This document shows, piece after piece, positions 24,377-35,856 of a stretch of DNA of 64,000 bases. The DNA is from Agelaius tricolor. Lineage: Eukaryota > Chordata > Aves > Passeriformes > Icteridae. Below the pieces are notes generated by a model. It saw only the letters and a list, made by a program, of their open reading frames with translations, was not told the origin of the DNA and ran no database searches. The stretch spans positions 104,721,881 to 104,785,880 of the forward strand of contig JALJCS010000001.1 of assembly GCA_023055355.1 (NCBI GenBank). Reading direction: 5' to 3'. Each line of letters opens with the position of its first letter. The first letter of the stretch is position 1. The position numbers and the translations under genes are program-made.

Positions 24377-27171
24377 ACTTATTCCTGATGATGAAATGGA
24401 AAATTAAGTGCTCGTTAGCTTGTGTTGTTCCAGGGCTTGAAGGCAAATGTATGATTTGCTCCCACTTGCTCTTCAGAATATTGAAACATGCTGAGATGAC
24501 GATTTTTAGAAATCATCCATGGCTCTGTCCATAGTAAGTGCACAAGGCTGTCTGGATGTAACCATGGCTTTACGGCACAGATAGATGAATGTATAGACCC
24601 TATAATCCTAAAAGAACGTGTCATTTGCAACCGAGTCTTTAGTTGTTATGTTTCATTATTGGGTGTGGGAGGATTTAGTTACCTCAGTCCTTGTAGTGGG
24701 TATTAGTTATTTTGGAATACATCTAATGCTGTCTACAGAAGATTTGACAGAAAAATATTCCCCCTTTACTAAGAAGTGTGCCACAGAAGGTTATATAGTT
24801 ATAATATTTATTAAGGAAGCTAATGAGTAAATGGGGCCAGCCCTTGAGGTAAATGTTCAGTGATTGGCATCTTCACCGTAGATACCCTCTGGGGATTATA
24901 ATATGGTCTGGAATGCCTGTGGTGAAAGGATGGAATATGAATGGAAGATTAAGTTAGCTTCTTAGGCCTGCGCTGTGCTTCTCAAAGTGTGTCATTTGGG
25001 CTAGCAGATGTACCTTTCTGTCCCTATGGATTAAGTGTCTCATGGGAATGGATTCCCAAGCATTGGCAGGGGAATTAGCAGGTATCTCTTTTAATACATA
25101 TGCACTAAAGTCATGAATGATGACTTTGGAATTAAAAGCAGGACAGGACACAGCAAACCACCAAGATCCCTGGCAGGTACTTTGGGTCATTTTCTTTAGT
25201 GACCATCATTTAGGGAGTCTTGTAGAGTTCGTGCTGTGTGAATCCTGAGGTGATTATATTCTGAGGCAGAATATAGGAGCAGGATTTCTGCGTTAGGCTA
25301 CCAGCTGGATGTGTTTAGAGCATTATCATGTTTATTCACTACTTTTCCTGTTTTATTAGCAGAGAGGGATGTGTGTCTGCAGTGGGCACTCCAAATACAT
25401 GCATGTTACTACTGCTGTGTCTTGATAGCTGGTTTATTTTTTCTTTTTTTGTGGTTTACATTTGTCAGTATTTATGAAGAATAGGACCTTTTAAAAAATG
25501 GTGTTACTCATTCTCACATGAAATCATTGAATGTGAAATCCATCAGTGCAGTCTTTCCTCCAGTAAATGAAAAAAGTAATATTTTTTATCTTAATCTCAT
25601 GAAAAAAGAATCCCAAACAACAAAACAACCAAAATGCAAGAAAGTATTTGATAGCAGTTTTTAAGTCAAACAACGGGCTGGTTGAAGATTAAATTCGATC
25701 TTTCCAGATTTGCTAGGAAAGGGGAAATTATCCTGAGGATTAATTCATGTGCTTAGTTATGTAGGTGAAACATGTCTGTGTGTTTTAAATTCCACTTTTG
25801 TTTAGAAAATGATGCAGTGTGATACTGTGTTCAGGGATATGCCTCTAATAGAGCTGTAGAATCAGTGGAAGAGGTAAGTGGAAGCCTACTGGATGAATTC
25901 TTTAAAACTAGGCAAAACAACAAAATGTATTTTATCAGTATGGTTCCGTTTATATTTGAAAATGCTGCCAACAGTGGAATAAGGTAGACATAGCTTTTCA
26001 TTTTGATAGGTTCTGAGAAAATGCTTATAAAGTTTTGAGTTGCTCACTTATGACAGGTTATTTATGAAGTATGAGAGCGCACTTACTGTGCTACACTTCA
26101 GTAGATATTGATCTGAATTTTGTCCTCTCACACTGAAACCTGGTTGTGTATTGAATAGAGTTAATTTAAAAAGAAAAGTGGATGGAGATGTAATAATTAT
26201 AGCTAGCTTTCTATTATTAATTAATTGCTTAGGACCAGAATGTAGCTTGGGGTACATGTACATTCAGGGGCAGGGGAATAGAACAGAGAGATGTTTTATT
26301 TTATCATAGTCACTGCTGGAAAATCCACTGTTCATCTTTGAATATAAGATGTTAGCATAAAAGTAATTAGTAATGCAGGAGGGAACCTAATTTTGAAGTA
26401 TGTGGCCTAAAATTAAGTAATTAAAAAATTAGTCTGAGTTAGAAATGTTTCTAAGCTGTATCCCTGCTGCTTTTTCTGGGAAATACAGGTCATCAGCAAA
26501 GAGCTCTCAAAGTCAGTCTGCTACTACCAGCTGGCAAGGGAACCATGGAAGTGTGCCCAATTTTTTAGTGAGGGAATAAATTAAAGAGTGATAATAAAAG
26601 TTTCTAGCCCTTCTATTTGTGGAGAGCATCGTCAAAGCTTGATCTGCACACTGACCATTTACTTACTCAGTGCCTCTGCTACAGCCCTGTGCCCTCTTAA
26701 AGGCTTTGCTGATCAAAAGCTAACTAGACTTAAGGGATTTCTATTATTATTGAGATTCATTTTCAGCTTTGCTTTCATTCTCCTTTGGGACAAATATGAT
26801 AAGGATTCAAAACTAATAGCTAATAAAATTATGGCAAAGGCAGCAGGAAAAGAAAATGGACAAAACAAGCCACTGTATGAGTTTACAGACTGGCAGTAGT
26901 AGGTGGGTGGCTGGTGTTCAGATGACAGAGGGACTCCTAAGCTGCCAACAGCTCTTTAGGGTTTTTAACCTGACAGAAGCAGATTAAAAGAAGGAGCCTT
27001 TTGCATACTGGAACTAGTCAGTCCCTCTGCTCAGCACACATGGGTTCAGCCCTTGAGTTTTTCGAGCTCCATATTTTCATATTTATGTCATTATTTATTG
27101 TTTTTCCCCCACAGTCCTCATTTTATTTTCTTATTTAAAGAAAAACAAAACATGAGAAGTTCTTAAAATAA

Positions 27172-27760
27172 TGTGCTGGTTTTGACTGGGATAGAGTTAA
27201 TGTTCCTCATAGCAGCTAGTCTGGGCAATGTTTTGGATTTGTGCTGGAAACAGTCCCCATAACACAGGAATGTTTTTGCTATTGCTGAGCAGTGCTTCTA
27301 CAGAGTGAAGGTGTTTTTTACTTCTCACGCCACCCCACCAGTGAGGAGATTAAGGATGGGCAAGGGTTTGAGAGGGGATAGAGCCAGGACAGCTGACCCC
27401 TGCTGACCGAAGGGATATTCCAGATCATGTGGTATCATGCTCAGCATATAAAGCTGGGGGAAGAAGGAAGAAATGGGGAGTGTTCATAGGGCTGATGTTT
27501 GACTTCCCAAGTCACCATTATGCTTGATGGATCCCTGCTCTCCTGGAGATGCCTGAACACCTGCCTGCTCGTAGGAAGCAGTTAATTAATTCCATGTTTT
27601 GCTTCACTTGTGTGCATGGCTTTTGCTTTACCTGTTAAACTCTATCCCAACCCACAGATTTTCTCAGTTTTACTTTTCCAATTGTCTCCCCATCCCATTC
27701 TGGGGGAGCAAATGACTGGCTGTGTGAGGCTGAGTTTCTGACTGGGGTTAAACCACAACA
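27172..27760 (+). mobile_element. Solo endogenous-retrovirus LTR, ERVL-type, with 5-bp target duplication
   Basis: A 589-bp element starting TGTGCTGGTTTTGACTGG and ending TTAAACCACAACA, so it has TG...CA termini. It is flanked by identical 5-bp repeats, aataa at 27167-27171 and at 27761-27765. An internal catataaagc motif is a plausible TATA box. No internal retroviral sequence and no second LTR are present, so this is a solo LTR left by recombination between LTRs. A 5-bp duplication is typical of the ERVL class (class III); the opening phrase is of a kind common in passerine LTR families. A related 5' fragment occurs at 46464-46680. The exact family cannot be named without a repeat library. 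Confidence 0.85.
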
Positions 27761-30700
27761 AATAAGTTCTCTGTACTGACATTGCACTGGGCAGATGGTT
27801 TGGAAATTTTATAGAAAGGTGATTCTTCCAGGCCCCAGTTAACATCTGGTGCCATGACCAATTTCACAAACGAATTGCATGCCACAATGCTTGTAAAGTG
27901 AAGTATTTCAGTGAAAGAAAAACTGAGTACACTAAACACTTGGTAGTTCAACGTGACTAACAATCACTATCTATAAAAGCGAGGAGATATTTTCCATAAG
28001 AGCCAGGACTTGAACTCTGCCCATTTCCCAGCATCCTCTGTGGAGTGCACATGCAAATCTGGAGACCTCCTTTTTTATCCATGTTAACCTTCCTCCACCT
28101 GTATGGGTCTAGTGCCCCTGGGGACATCGAGGGACAGGGAACCTCTGCCAGGCATTCCAGCTCTGGGTCATTCCTGCACCTGCATCTTGGGCTAATGACA
28201 CTTCCCCTTCCCTTAGGTGCTCCAGAGATTAGCACATGAAAAGTCTTGTTTAAAACGCAGTGTTACACTGGTGTTTTGCAGAGGCCCAAGTTGTCTGACC
28301 TTAAGTGTGTCAGCTAAAATAACATCTTGACATGCACATAGAAACTCAGCTTGGGGAAGGAGGTAAACAAACCATCCCTCTACAGTTGCTTTGTACTTAA
28401 TATAGGACATAATTTTCTTTTTCAAAATTCAAGGTTCATTCTTTTGGTTTTTAAACTGTTGGTTTTTTTCCTTAATGGTGGAGATTTTGACCAAGGAAAT
28501 GGTGGTGATAACATATCTTGAAGAATTATTCTGAGTTTGCGAGGTTTTTGGGGTGAAAAGTATGACCTTACTATCAGTATGCTGTCGTGAAGTAAAGATT
28601 TTTTTCTCAGGAAAAGTCTATAAAATTATTTTATGAAAAATAGATCTGGAATAATAGGAGTTTACAGGAGAATCCATCCAAATCAAGTTTTACAATGTGG
28701 CTGGCACAGGTTTTACTGGGAATGGAAGGTTAACAAGTGCATAAAAATTCCTTAGTGGCCCAGTCTTAGTCTTTATATGTTCCATATATATACAGACTTC
28801 ATTTTTACTGTATTTGAATGAATGATCCCACACCTTTCAGTGATAGGACATTATTTTTTTGATGCCATTGATTCACCTTAGACTGAATGTAAACATCCAG
28901 CTTTAATGATTTAAACAAAGCTGAGGCTTGTGCCCCCTCTTGTTTGTGGCTCGATTGCATCTGGAGTCAAGGAGCACTAAGCAGTGCTGCTGTTGGCCTC
29001 TTCCAGGGAACTCCTTACCTTGGGGGAATGTGCCCCAGCTCAGCTGTCCTCACTGCACCTGGGCTGGCTGCAGTAAGAGGCAGCAGGTTTGCTCTGCACG
29101 TTGAGGAAGGATTATCTTTATGCACAGACACCTGAGAGAGGAGAGATTTCTGGTTTAAAATACCAGAGCACCTTAGGGTACATGTGGTGGGTTTCTGTAT
29201 ATTCCCTGGATTTGCTGCAAGGAGCACACGTGGGAGCTCTTTGCCAGCGTGTTGTTTGACACGTCTCCCAGTGAACTCAGATTTCTGCACGCAGCCTCGC
29301 GCTTGGGGACTGTGGGGAGTTGTGATACTTCCTGGGAATTTGGATTGGATCAGGTTTCTCAAGTCATATGGGGGCTTGCTAGGCCACGTTATAAGTATGG
29401 TTTATAATTTGTCATTGAGGAAAAATGTGGAATCTACTGCCTCCTGCCCTTGTCTTTTTAGAAGTGTGTCTTGAAGGTGTTTCTCGGAGTGTTTGGGAGG
29501 ACTGTAATAATTCAAACTGTTTATCAAGTGTGGGAAAGGGATGGACGAGGTGCATTTTGGAATCCTTGAGCAATTTCTTCATGTAGAGGAGCACTGTTGC
29601 ATGAGTTGGGAATTTACAGGTCTTGAAAGGCTTAAAAAGCAACACTTACAGCCTACAAGGGAGTGAGAGATAGTTATTGTGGCAGTGTAAAAACATTGTG
29701 AGCCCATGGGTTGCATGATGGCCTTTCCATGATGGTGTGCTCCTGTCTGTAAGAGCAAGAAAGTCTTGTCCTGAGGGTACTCCTTGCCTCCCAGGAAATG
29801 GAATCCTCAAAGCAAGCTGCTCATGTAAAGTGGTGTAATCATCACTCTGTTCACAAAAACAGCAAATGCTGATCAAACTGTAAATTTTCTATCATTTAAC
29901 CAGACAGACAATTTTTTCTCTTTCTCTAACTGTTGGGTTACTACCATATTAGCTGTTATTGCTTGGCATCAAATTTAATAGCATAGTTTGTATTTTTATC
30001 TACTTTCTCTCATTATGATGGCTCTCTATCCTATCCTTTCCTCATAGAAAACACAACAGAGAAGTGTAAGAAATTCTCTCAGAACTACCCCATTTCTTTT
30101 CTGAGAAAGTATGTATTATTTTTAGTACCATTTAAACTCCTTTCCCCCTTCTTTTCTTATTTTTAAGAGACATATTGCTGCTCTTTTGCCCTTTCCCAGC
30201 TGTCTGTAGTATTAAAAAAAAATAGTTCAAGAGGACATTGCAAACTTGTTAAGTCTGAATTTTGGCAGAAAATTTTAAACTTTTGCTATAGCACTTCAAA
30301 GTTAGAAGGAACTAGAGTTTGAAAATTGATGCAGATATAAGATGGCATATTTAATGACAGATGTATCTATAGAAACCTGTTAAGATGCAGATTATCCCCC
30401 TGGGGAGGGGAGATCAAAACTGCCAATCTATAAAATATACTTGTTAGGGGAAGGCATGGAATCTATCTCTGCGAGCACTTTGATTGCAGGGGACAGTGTA
30501 GCAGCATGTGGCATCATAACCTAAGAGCAGACAAATCAGCTTGATGACTTTCAAAGCCAAGAATACTGCTGGAGGCAAGGGTACTCCAGTCTAGAAGAAA
30601 TTAAAACATATAGAGACTGTTATTAATTCCAGATCTATTTTTGTGTAGTCAAATCTGTATGCAAATCCTTAGCATCTCATTTTGGCAGATTAATCTAAAA

Positions 30701-33214
30701 GTGAAGAGCGGTATGTGAAGGGAATGTAATGATAAAACACCAGAGATGAGCAATATTGCAGGGGAAAAGATGTAAGCTGTGTACTTGGTGTGAGGGGCCT
30801 TTTGTGAAGAGAAAGAAATAATTTTGCTTATTTTATTACTTTATGAGGAAACAACACTCTTCTTTCTCTTCTTCCTTCACATCTTTCCCCCTGAATTAAG
30901 GTGTCCTTTCAGAATGGAAATGTATGACCCAAAATTCTGTTTCAAATGTGTCTCCTGTAGTTTAACATTCTGGAGGTAATAAACCAAATAACTATGGTTT
31001 TTATTTTTCAAAGTACTAATCTGATGTCTCATTTTAGACATTGTGCTGGGAGTGAAAATAACTATATGTAAAAAAAAATCAAATTACAAAACAGATACTA
31101 GAAAAGACTGTTTTGTCAGTCTGGCTGATGACCACAAGGAATGTGAAGGCTGCACAACAGTGTAGAGACAAATAACAGATTGTGAGATCAGACACAGGAG
31201 CAGTCTTTGCTTTCCAGTGCCTATTCCTGTGTGTGCATTTCACATGTGCTGTGATGGGCAGGGTGTGGCATAGTGTGATGGAAACAGTTTGGAGAGACTG
31301 CATCTCATCCCAGCTATCTCAGCCTGTGAGCATCTCTGAGCTGGGAGTTTGGGCTGCCGTCCCTCTGGAGGTGCCCAGCACAGGCTGGTGCTTGCAGAGA
31401 TGCACCCAAGTAACAGCATCATTTCTCCTTGCTGCTGCAGTTGAAGAAAAGACTCTTAAAATAGGTGCATCTGTAGTTTCTGCTATAGATTTTTGGCCCC
31501 ACTCAAGTTTTTTTGAGTGGTCAGAAGGTACTTCTATGTCAGCAAGTAGCTCAGCCCAGTAGGAGCAGATCAGCAGGTAAACCTTGGCACCAAGTTCTCT
31601 GTGTTCACTCCATGTACCCTTCATATTTTTTTCTTTGGGCTAAGTTTGTTCTGGTCCTCTGGCTCAAATGTTCCCAGTGCTCAGATGGTACAAAGCCAAA
31701 AGACCAGTTATTATTTCACACCCTTATGCTGCCATTAGGAACTGGAGCAGGGCTGGTGCACATCTGGAGCAGAGCTTCTGGTTTAACTTGAATGTACACC
31801 AGTCCCAGCCTACAGCCTAAAATGACATGGGGGAGGTGGCAGAGTTGCTTCAAAATCACAATATGGCTCTGAACCAAAATGCTGCCCTCAGTCCAGCTGG
31901 AGGCTGGCAAAATGAGAATTTCCCAGCACAGAGCTTGGGGATAAAAGGGAAGAAACCAACTCAGCAACCTTTGTGGGACTGGGCCATAGCTCAGCCAGCA
32001 GGAATGTAAGTCACTGTGCTGCTGTTCTGGCTGAAACAGGAACGCCCTGACAAAAAGGGAAACATCAACAAAATGAAATGTAATAAGATGAAAATCTTTC
32101 CTCTCATTGCCACGGATTTTGTCCACTTCTGGTACGGGCCATTAAAAGTTTAAAATAAATAGTTTGTCTGTCAGTATGAGTGTCACTGGTGTGTGGCCAC
32201 TGACATGCCCTAGTTCTGCCAGACCTCGTGGCAGGATGAAGGTGAGGAGCAGCTTGCCTGTTCCTTATTTCTGATTCCATCTTCCCATGGGCCCAGCGTG
32301 GTGACAGAGGGGGACTGGGAACTGTGGCAGTGCTGCAGTGATACCATATCCCCAGGAGGCTTCAGCACATTCAAAAACATGTTTGCAAAGGTAAGATTAC
32401 AGACTGAAGGAGTTTTCCATGTTTACTTAGTGAAATTTGCCATTTTAAACAAAGCAAGAAGATGATTGGGCATTAAATATCTCTTTACTGTGTTGAGGTA
32501 AACAGCTGGTTTGCAGCATCTAGTTGGGTCAGAGTCTATTCTGAGCTTTTCTAGATGCTTAACACCATGATTTCCTGACCAGTATTGAAAAGTAAATGGT
32601 AGGGCTGTTTCTCGTCACTGTGGAGGGACCTTCCAACTTAAGTTTACAACTAAATGAGTCGTTCTCTATAATACAAATTAAGTACAGAATTTCTTTCAAG
32701 TGTATAGATAAGCACAGTTGCACAGGCTTAAACTGTGCTTTTAACTGGCAGTGGTATCCCCTGTCATGTTTTTGGTAAGGTAGAGATTCTCTCTGACCTC
32801 TTCCTTCTCATTGATGCAAGCCCATCTCCTCCTCTTTTAAACCCTGTCACACACTGGATGTTCCTTTGAACAGGAATAGGTTTTATCTTTGTGTCTTGAT
32901 GAAGGCTAAATGCACAGTTATGTATAAAGAGATCCATTTTTTACTCATTTTTGGCCCATAGAATTAGCTGTACAAAGGAAGTGTATGGGGGCTGTTATTG
33001 ATGCTGTTCTGTGTTGCTTTATGTTAGACAAATGGGGCTGCTTTTTCCCTTGTAACCAGATTAAGAGGTGCAGTGGAATGTAAGCAGAAGTGGTGGTATG
33101 TAATGTAATTATTATCTGCAGATGAAGTCTAGCATTGGTTAATTTGCTGTACCTGATCTTGGTCCTGGCTTTGCCTATATGAAAAAATGTAACCTGTATA
33201 AACTCTTTTTATAG

Positions 33215-33273
33215 GAGGAGTAACAAATACTGCACAATATCAAAATAGACTCATGGTCTATGATCCTAAGCAG
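33215..33273 (+). CDS. KLHL32: KLHL32 exon C: kelch blade 4, short exon
   Basis: A 59-bp exon: two bases completing the split Gly codon, then 19 codons ending in phase 0 at CAG. Acceptor ttttatag, donor cag|gtgagt. The translation is GGVTNTAQYQNRLMVYDPKQ, which completes the ISGG motif begun in exon B and supplies the outer strand of the blade. Both junction phases fit their neighbours exactly. It was found from splice sites and protein continuity because it is too short to stand out as an open frame. Confidence 0.95.
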
Positions 33274-35663
33274 GTGAGTATTTGTGTTACATGTTTTGTT
33301 TTGCTTCAAACAGATCTCTTGGCAAATACATACAAAGATTTTGTGAGGCTAAAAATGCTGACCATTTGAATTAGTGGTGTTTTAAATTCACTTTGTACTG
33401 ATGTGTGAGTTTAACAGAGTGATGGAGATCCTGACAACTTATTACGTTTTTTAAGCCTGTAGGAATTAGAAACATCCTAGGTTAAATACAGAAATGTGCT
33501 TTAAATCCCCTGTATTTATCAGTATTTATTTTGCTTGTTCTTTTTTTTTTTTTTGTAATCCAGCAGCCCTGGGCAATGTATACTCAAAGTCAGTGTTCTG
33601 AAACTGCTCCTTGTCATTGGGATTTCTGGTTTGAATTGCATATATGGGCTTTTTGTTTCCTGAATACTTTGAGAACTGTACTACCTGGCCGTGACTTACT
33701 CTGCTGACTGCAAGGGTGCCTATCATTTCATTACCCAAGCACCTAAAATATCTTTTAGGGATTATTTCATACATAATGTATGTGTTTTGATTAGGTTAGC
33801 ACGGCTCAGTAACCATTTCAGAGGGTTAGGGCATGGTTATGCCCTCTTGCTTGTATTAGGAATTAAAAGTCCTAAGCTTGCAATCAGAGTTGCATAGCCT
33901 GATTTACACCCACGTGGAAGAGTATTGACTTTTCTGATTGTAGGATAGGGGCTTTGATTGCTGTATTTGGAACAAAATTGTGCCAGGAGATACTGCTATG
34001 TGGTTCCCACTGACTATTTAAACCATAGCAGATCCAATGCCTGAAGCAGGAAGCAGGAGATGACAAACCTGCTTCGTTCTTTTCGAGGCGCAGTTTTGTC
34101 ATTGACTACAAATGCTGACTGTCCTAAATCCAAGTAGCAATTAAAGGCAGCAATCCCACTTTGCTTGTGAGGGGGACACATATTTGGATACCCTGTCTCT
34201 ACTGTGTACCTTTCACTTGGGATTCTTCACTTGCTGGTGTGAAAGTTGCCCTCCAAATTACCGGTGCTGGGGCTGCCTCAGCGTGCCGTGCTGATGGCGA
34301 GGAGCCCGGCCCGGCGCACGAAGAGTTACAGAGGAACTGTGCACTTGCATTCTTCAAACAACGTCTGCTTCGTGTTTGTACACACAAGCTCTCTTTAAAA
34401 ATTCTGCTGGCATATTGTTTACGGTGGGTACTGGAAACCATCACATCTGCTCGCACCTCGCGCGGAATCTCAATCGCTCCATCACGGAGCCGCAGCGCCC
34501 GCTGCCGCGCGCGGCCTTTGTGGCGAGTCGATAATGCCTGCCATCTGCCAGCGAGCACACAGCTACCTGCCAGCCAGCCTCCTGCACTGACCCCTGCCTC
34601 CCCACCGCTCATTAGTATTCGCACGCCGCCTTATTAGAAATGACCCTGCCAGGCCCCTCTGCTTCGCTGCCTTTGCAGTGCTTTGAGGCTCACCTGGCAG
34701 GCACTGCAGTGGAGGAAGCTAAAGATATAATCAGGGGATGCAGGCAGGCTTTGCAAAGCAGATGGTGTCTATAGTCTGGTGTTAAGAGACTGGACTACTA
34801 ATGCAAACATTAATGCCTAATATTTAACTATTACACATTGAAATGTATAGCTATATATTGTGGAGGTTAAAAGGCAGAAGGCTTAGAGACTCTGGAGTTG
34901 CTGCACATGTATCACAAAAAATTTCCTCACGGATTTTTAACTTCCTCCACTTAAATTAATCTTATCCCTTGCCAGGTTGTTTGATTTGGTAGGCATAGCA
35001 GGAGTAATTGTTTTCGCTGGTATAAAATACTCTGCTTTATTCCCTTGTCTTCCATATCTTCCTACCTCTTCCCTAAACAGGTAAAATTCTTGAATATTGT
35101 TAATGAGTAAGAAAAATATGCAAAGGGTTGGAACTTTGTAAGTTGCCACAAATAAAGGGTTGACATTAAACCAAATGAATCATTTGAGAAGATTCTTTAG
35201 GAAATTATTTTCCTGTTGCTTTATTCCCCAAGGATAAGATCAAATAAGCTTCTGAATAACAAAAGGCAGAAGAATCTCTCTTCTCACATAACAGAGCTCA
35301 TTGGTACAGATAATTTTAGCACTGTATACAAAGGAGACAGTTAATAGTCTGGTTTAAGGAGAATTTGCTACTGAGTTATAAAGGGAAAAAAAAGACCTTT
35401 GAAACCTGATGAGCTAGACAAAAAAATTAGAGCAAGAAATGCCGTTAAATTAATGAACTTAAATGTGAGAACTATAAACCATGTGTTGAAAGTCCACTAT
35501 CCTTATTCAGAGTTACAACCAACACACGTCTGGCATATGACCAGAACCAGTATATGCACTTGTGGTTCCTCACCAAGGGTAAGAGGAAACCAGCACTGTG
35601 CTGCTGCACTAGCACTGTAGGTGTGCCTTTGAGCAGTGCTGGACCAGCTCTCTCTCGTTCCAG
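33274..35663 (+). other. KLHL32: KLHL32 intron C-D (2.4 kb)
   Basis: Holds a pure T run at 33541-33554 and the CpG-rich block at 34240-34640 described separately. Otherwise AT-rich with no recognised repeat. It ends in tctctctcgttccag at 35663. Confidence 0.7.
34240..34640. promoter_or_regulatory. Intronic CpG-rich block (orphan CpG island, possible promoter or enhancer)
   Basis: By hand count there are about 30 CpG dinucleotides in roughly 370 bp, in a window where CpG is otherwise rare. The densest part, near 34455-34540, contains gcgcgg, gccgcagcgccc and ccgcgcgcggcc runs. The block ends with attagtattcgc and ttattaga motifs and shows no repeat signature. Inference: a CpG cluster that has escaped methylation-driven decay, such as an alternative promoter or a conserved regulatory element. 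Open frames across it on both strands (about 158 and 141 codons) look like by-products of GC content: they lack splice context and recognisable domains. Confidence 0.5.
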
Positions 35664-35856
35664 AACAAGTGGCTCAGCCGCAGCCCGATGCTGCAGAGGA
35701 GGGTGTATCACTCCATGGCGGCCGTGCAGAGGAAGCTCTACGTGTTAGGGGGGAACGACCTCGACTACAACAACGATCGCATCCTGGTGCGTCACATCGA
35801 CTCCTACAGCATAGACACCGACCAGTGGACCCGCTGCAGCTTCAACATGCTGACAG
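35664..35856 (+). CDS. KLHL32: KLHL32 exon D: kelch blade 5
   Basis: A 193-bp exon (64 codons plus one base), phase 0 at its start, with acceptor gttccag and donor acag|gtgagc. It opens NKWLSRSPMLQRRVYHSMAA and contains KLYVLGGNDLDYNNDR and DSYSIDTDQW, the double-Gly, Tyr and Trp signature of a kelch blade. It ends in the first base of the Gly codon of LTG. Its GC content is much higher than the surrounding intron, as expected of a conserved coding exon. Confidence 0.96.

Larger units (their letters stand above)
23767..33214 (+). other. KLHL32: KLHL32 intron B-C (9.4 kb)
   Basis: Contains a CR1 fragment (24112-24376) and a solo ERVL-type LTR (27172-27760). The rest is AT-rich single-copy-looking sequence with no exon, RNA gene or regulatory motif that I can support. 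It ends in ctttttatag at 33214. Confidence 0.7.

Noticed and set aside
34161..34637. 158- and 141-codon open frames on opposite strands over the CpG-rich block
   Set aside because: Long frames on both strands are expected where stop codons are rare because of GC content. No domain, splice context or codon preference supports coding.
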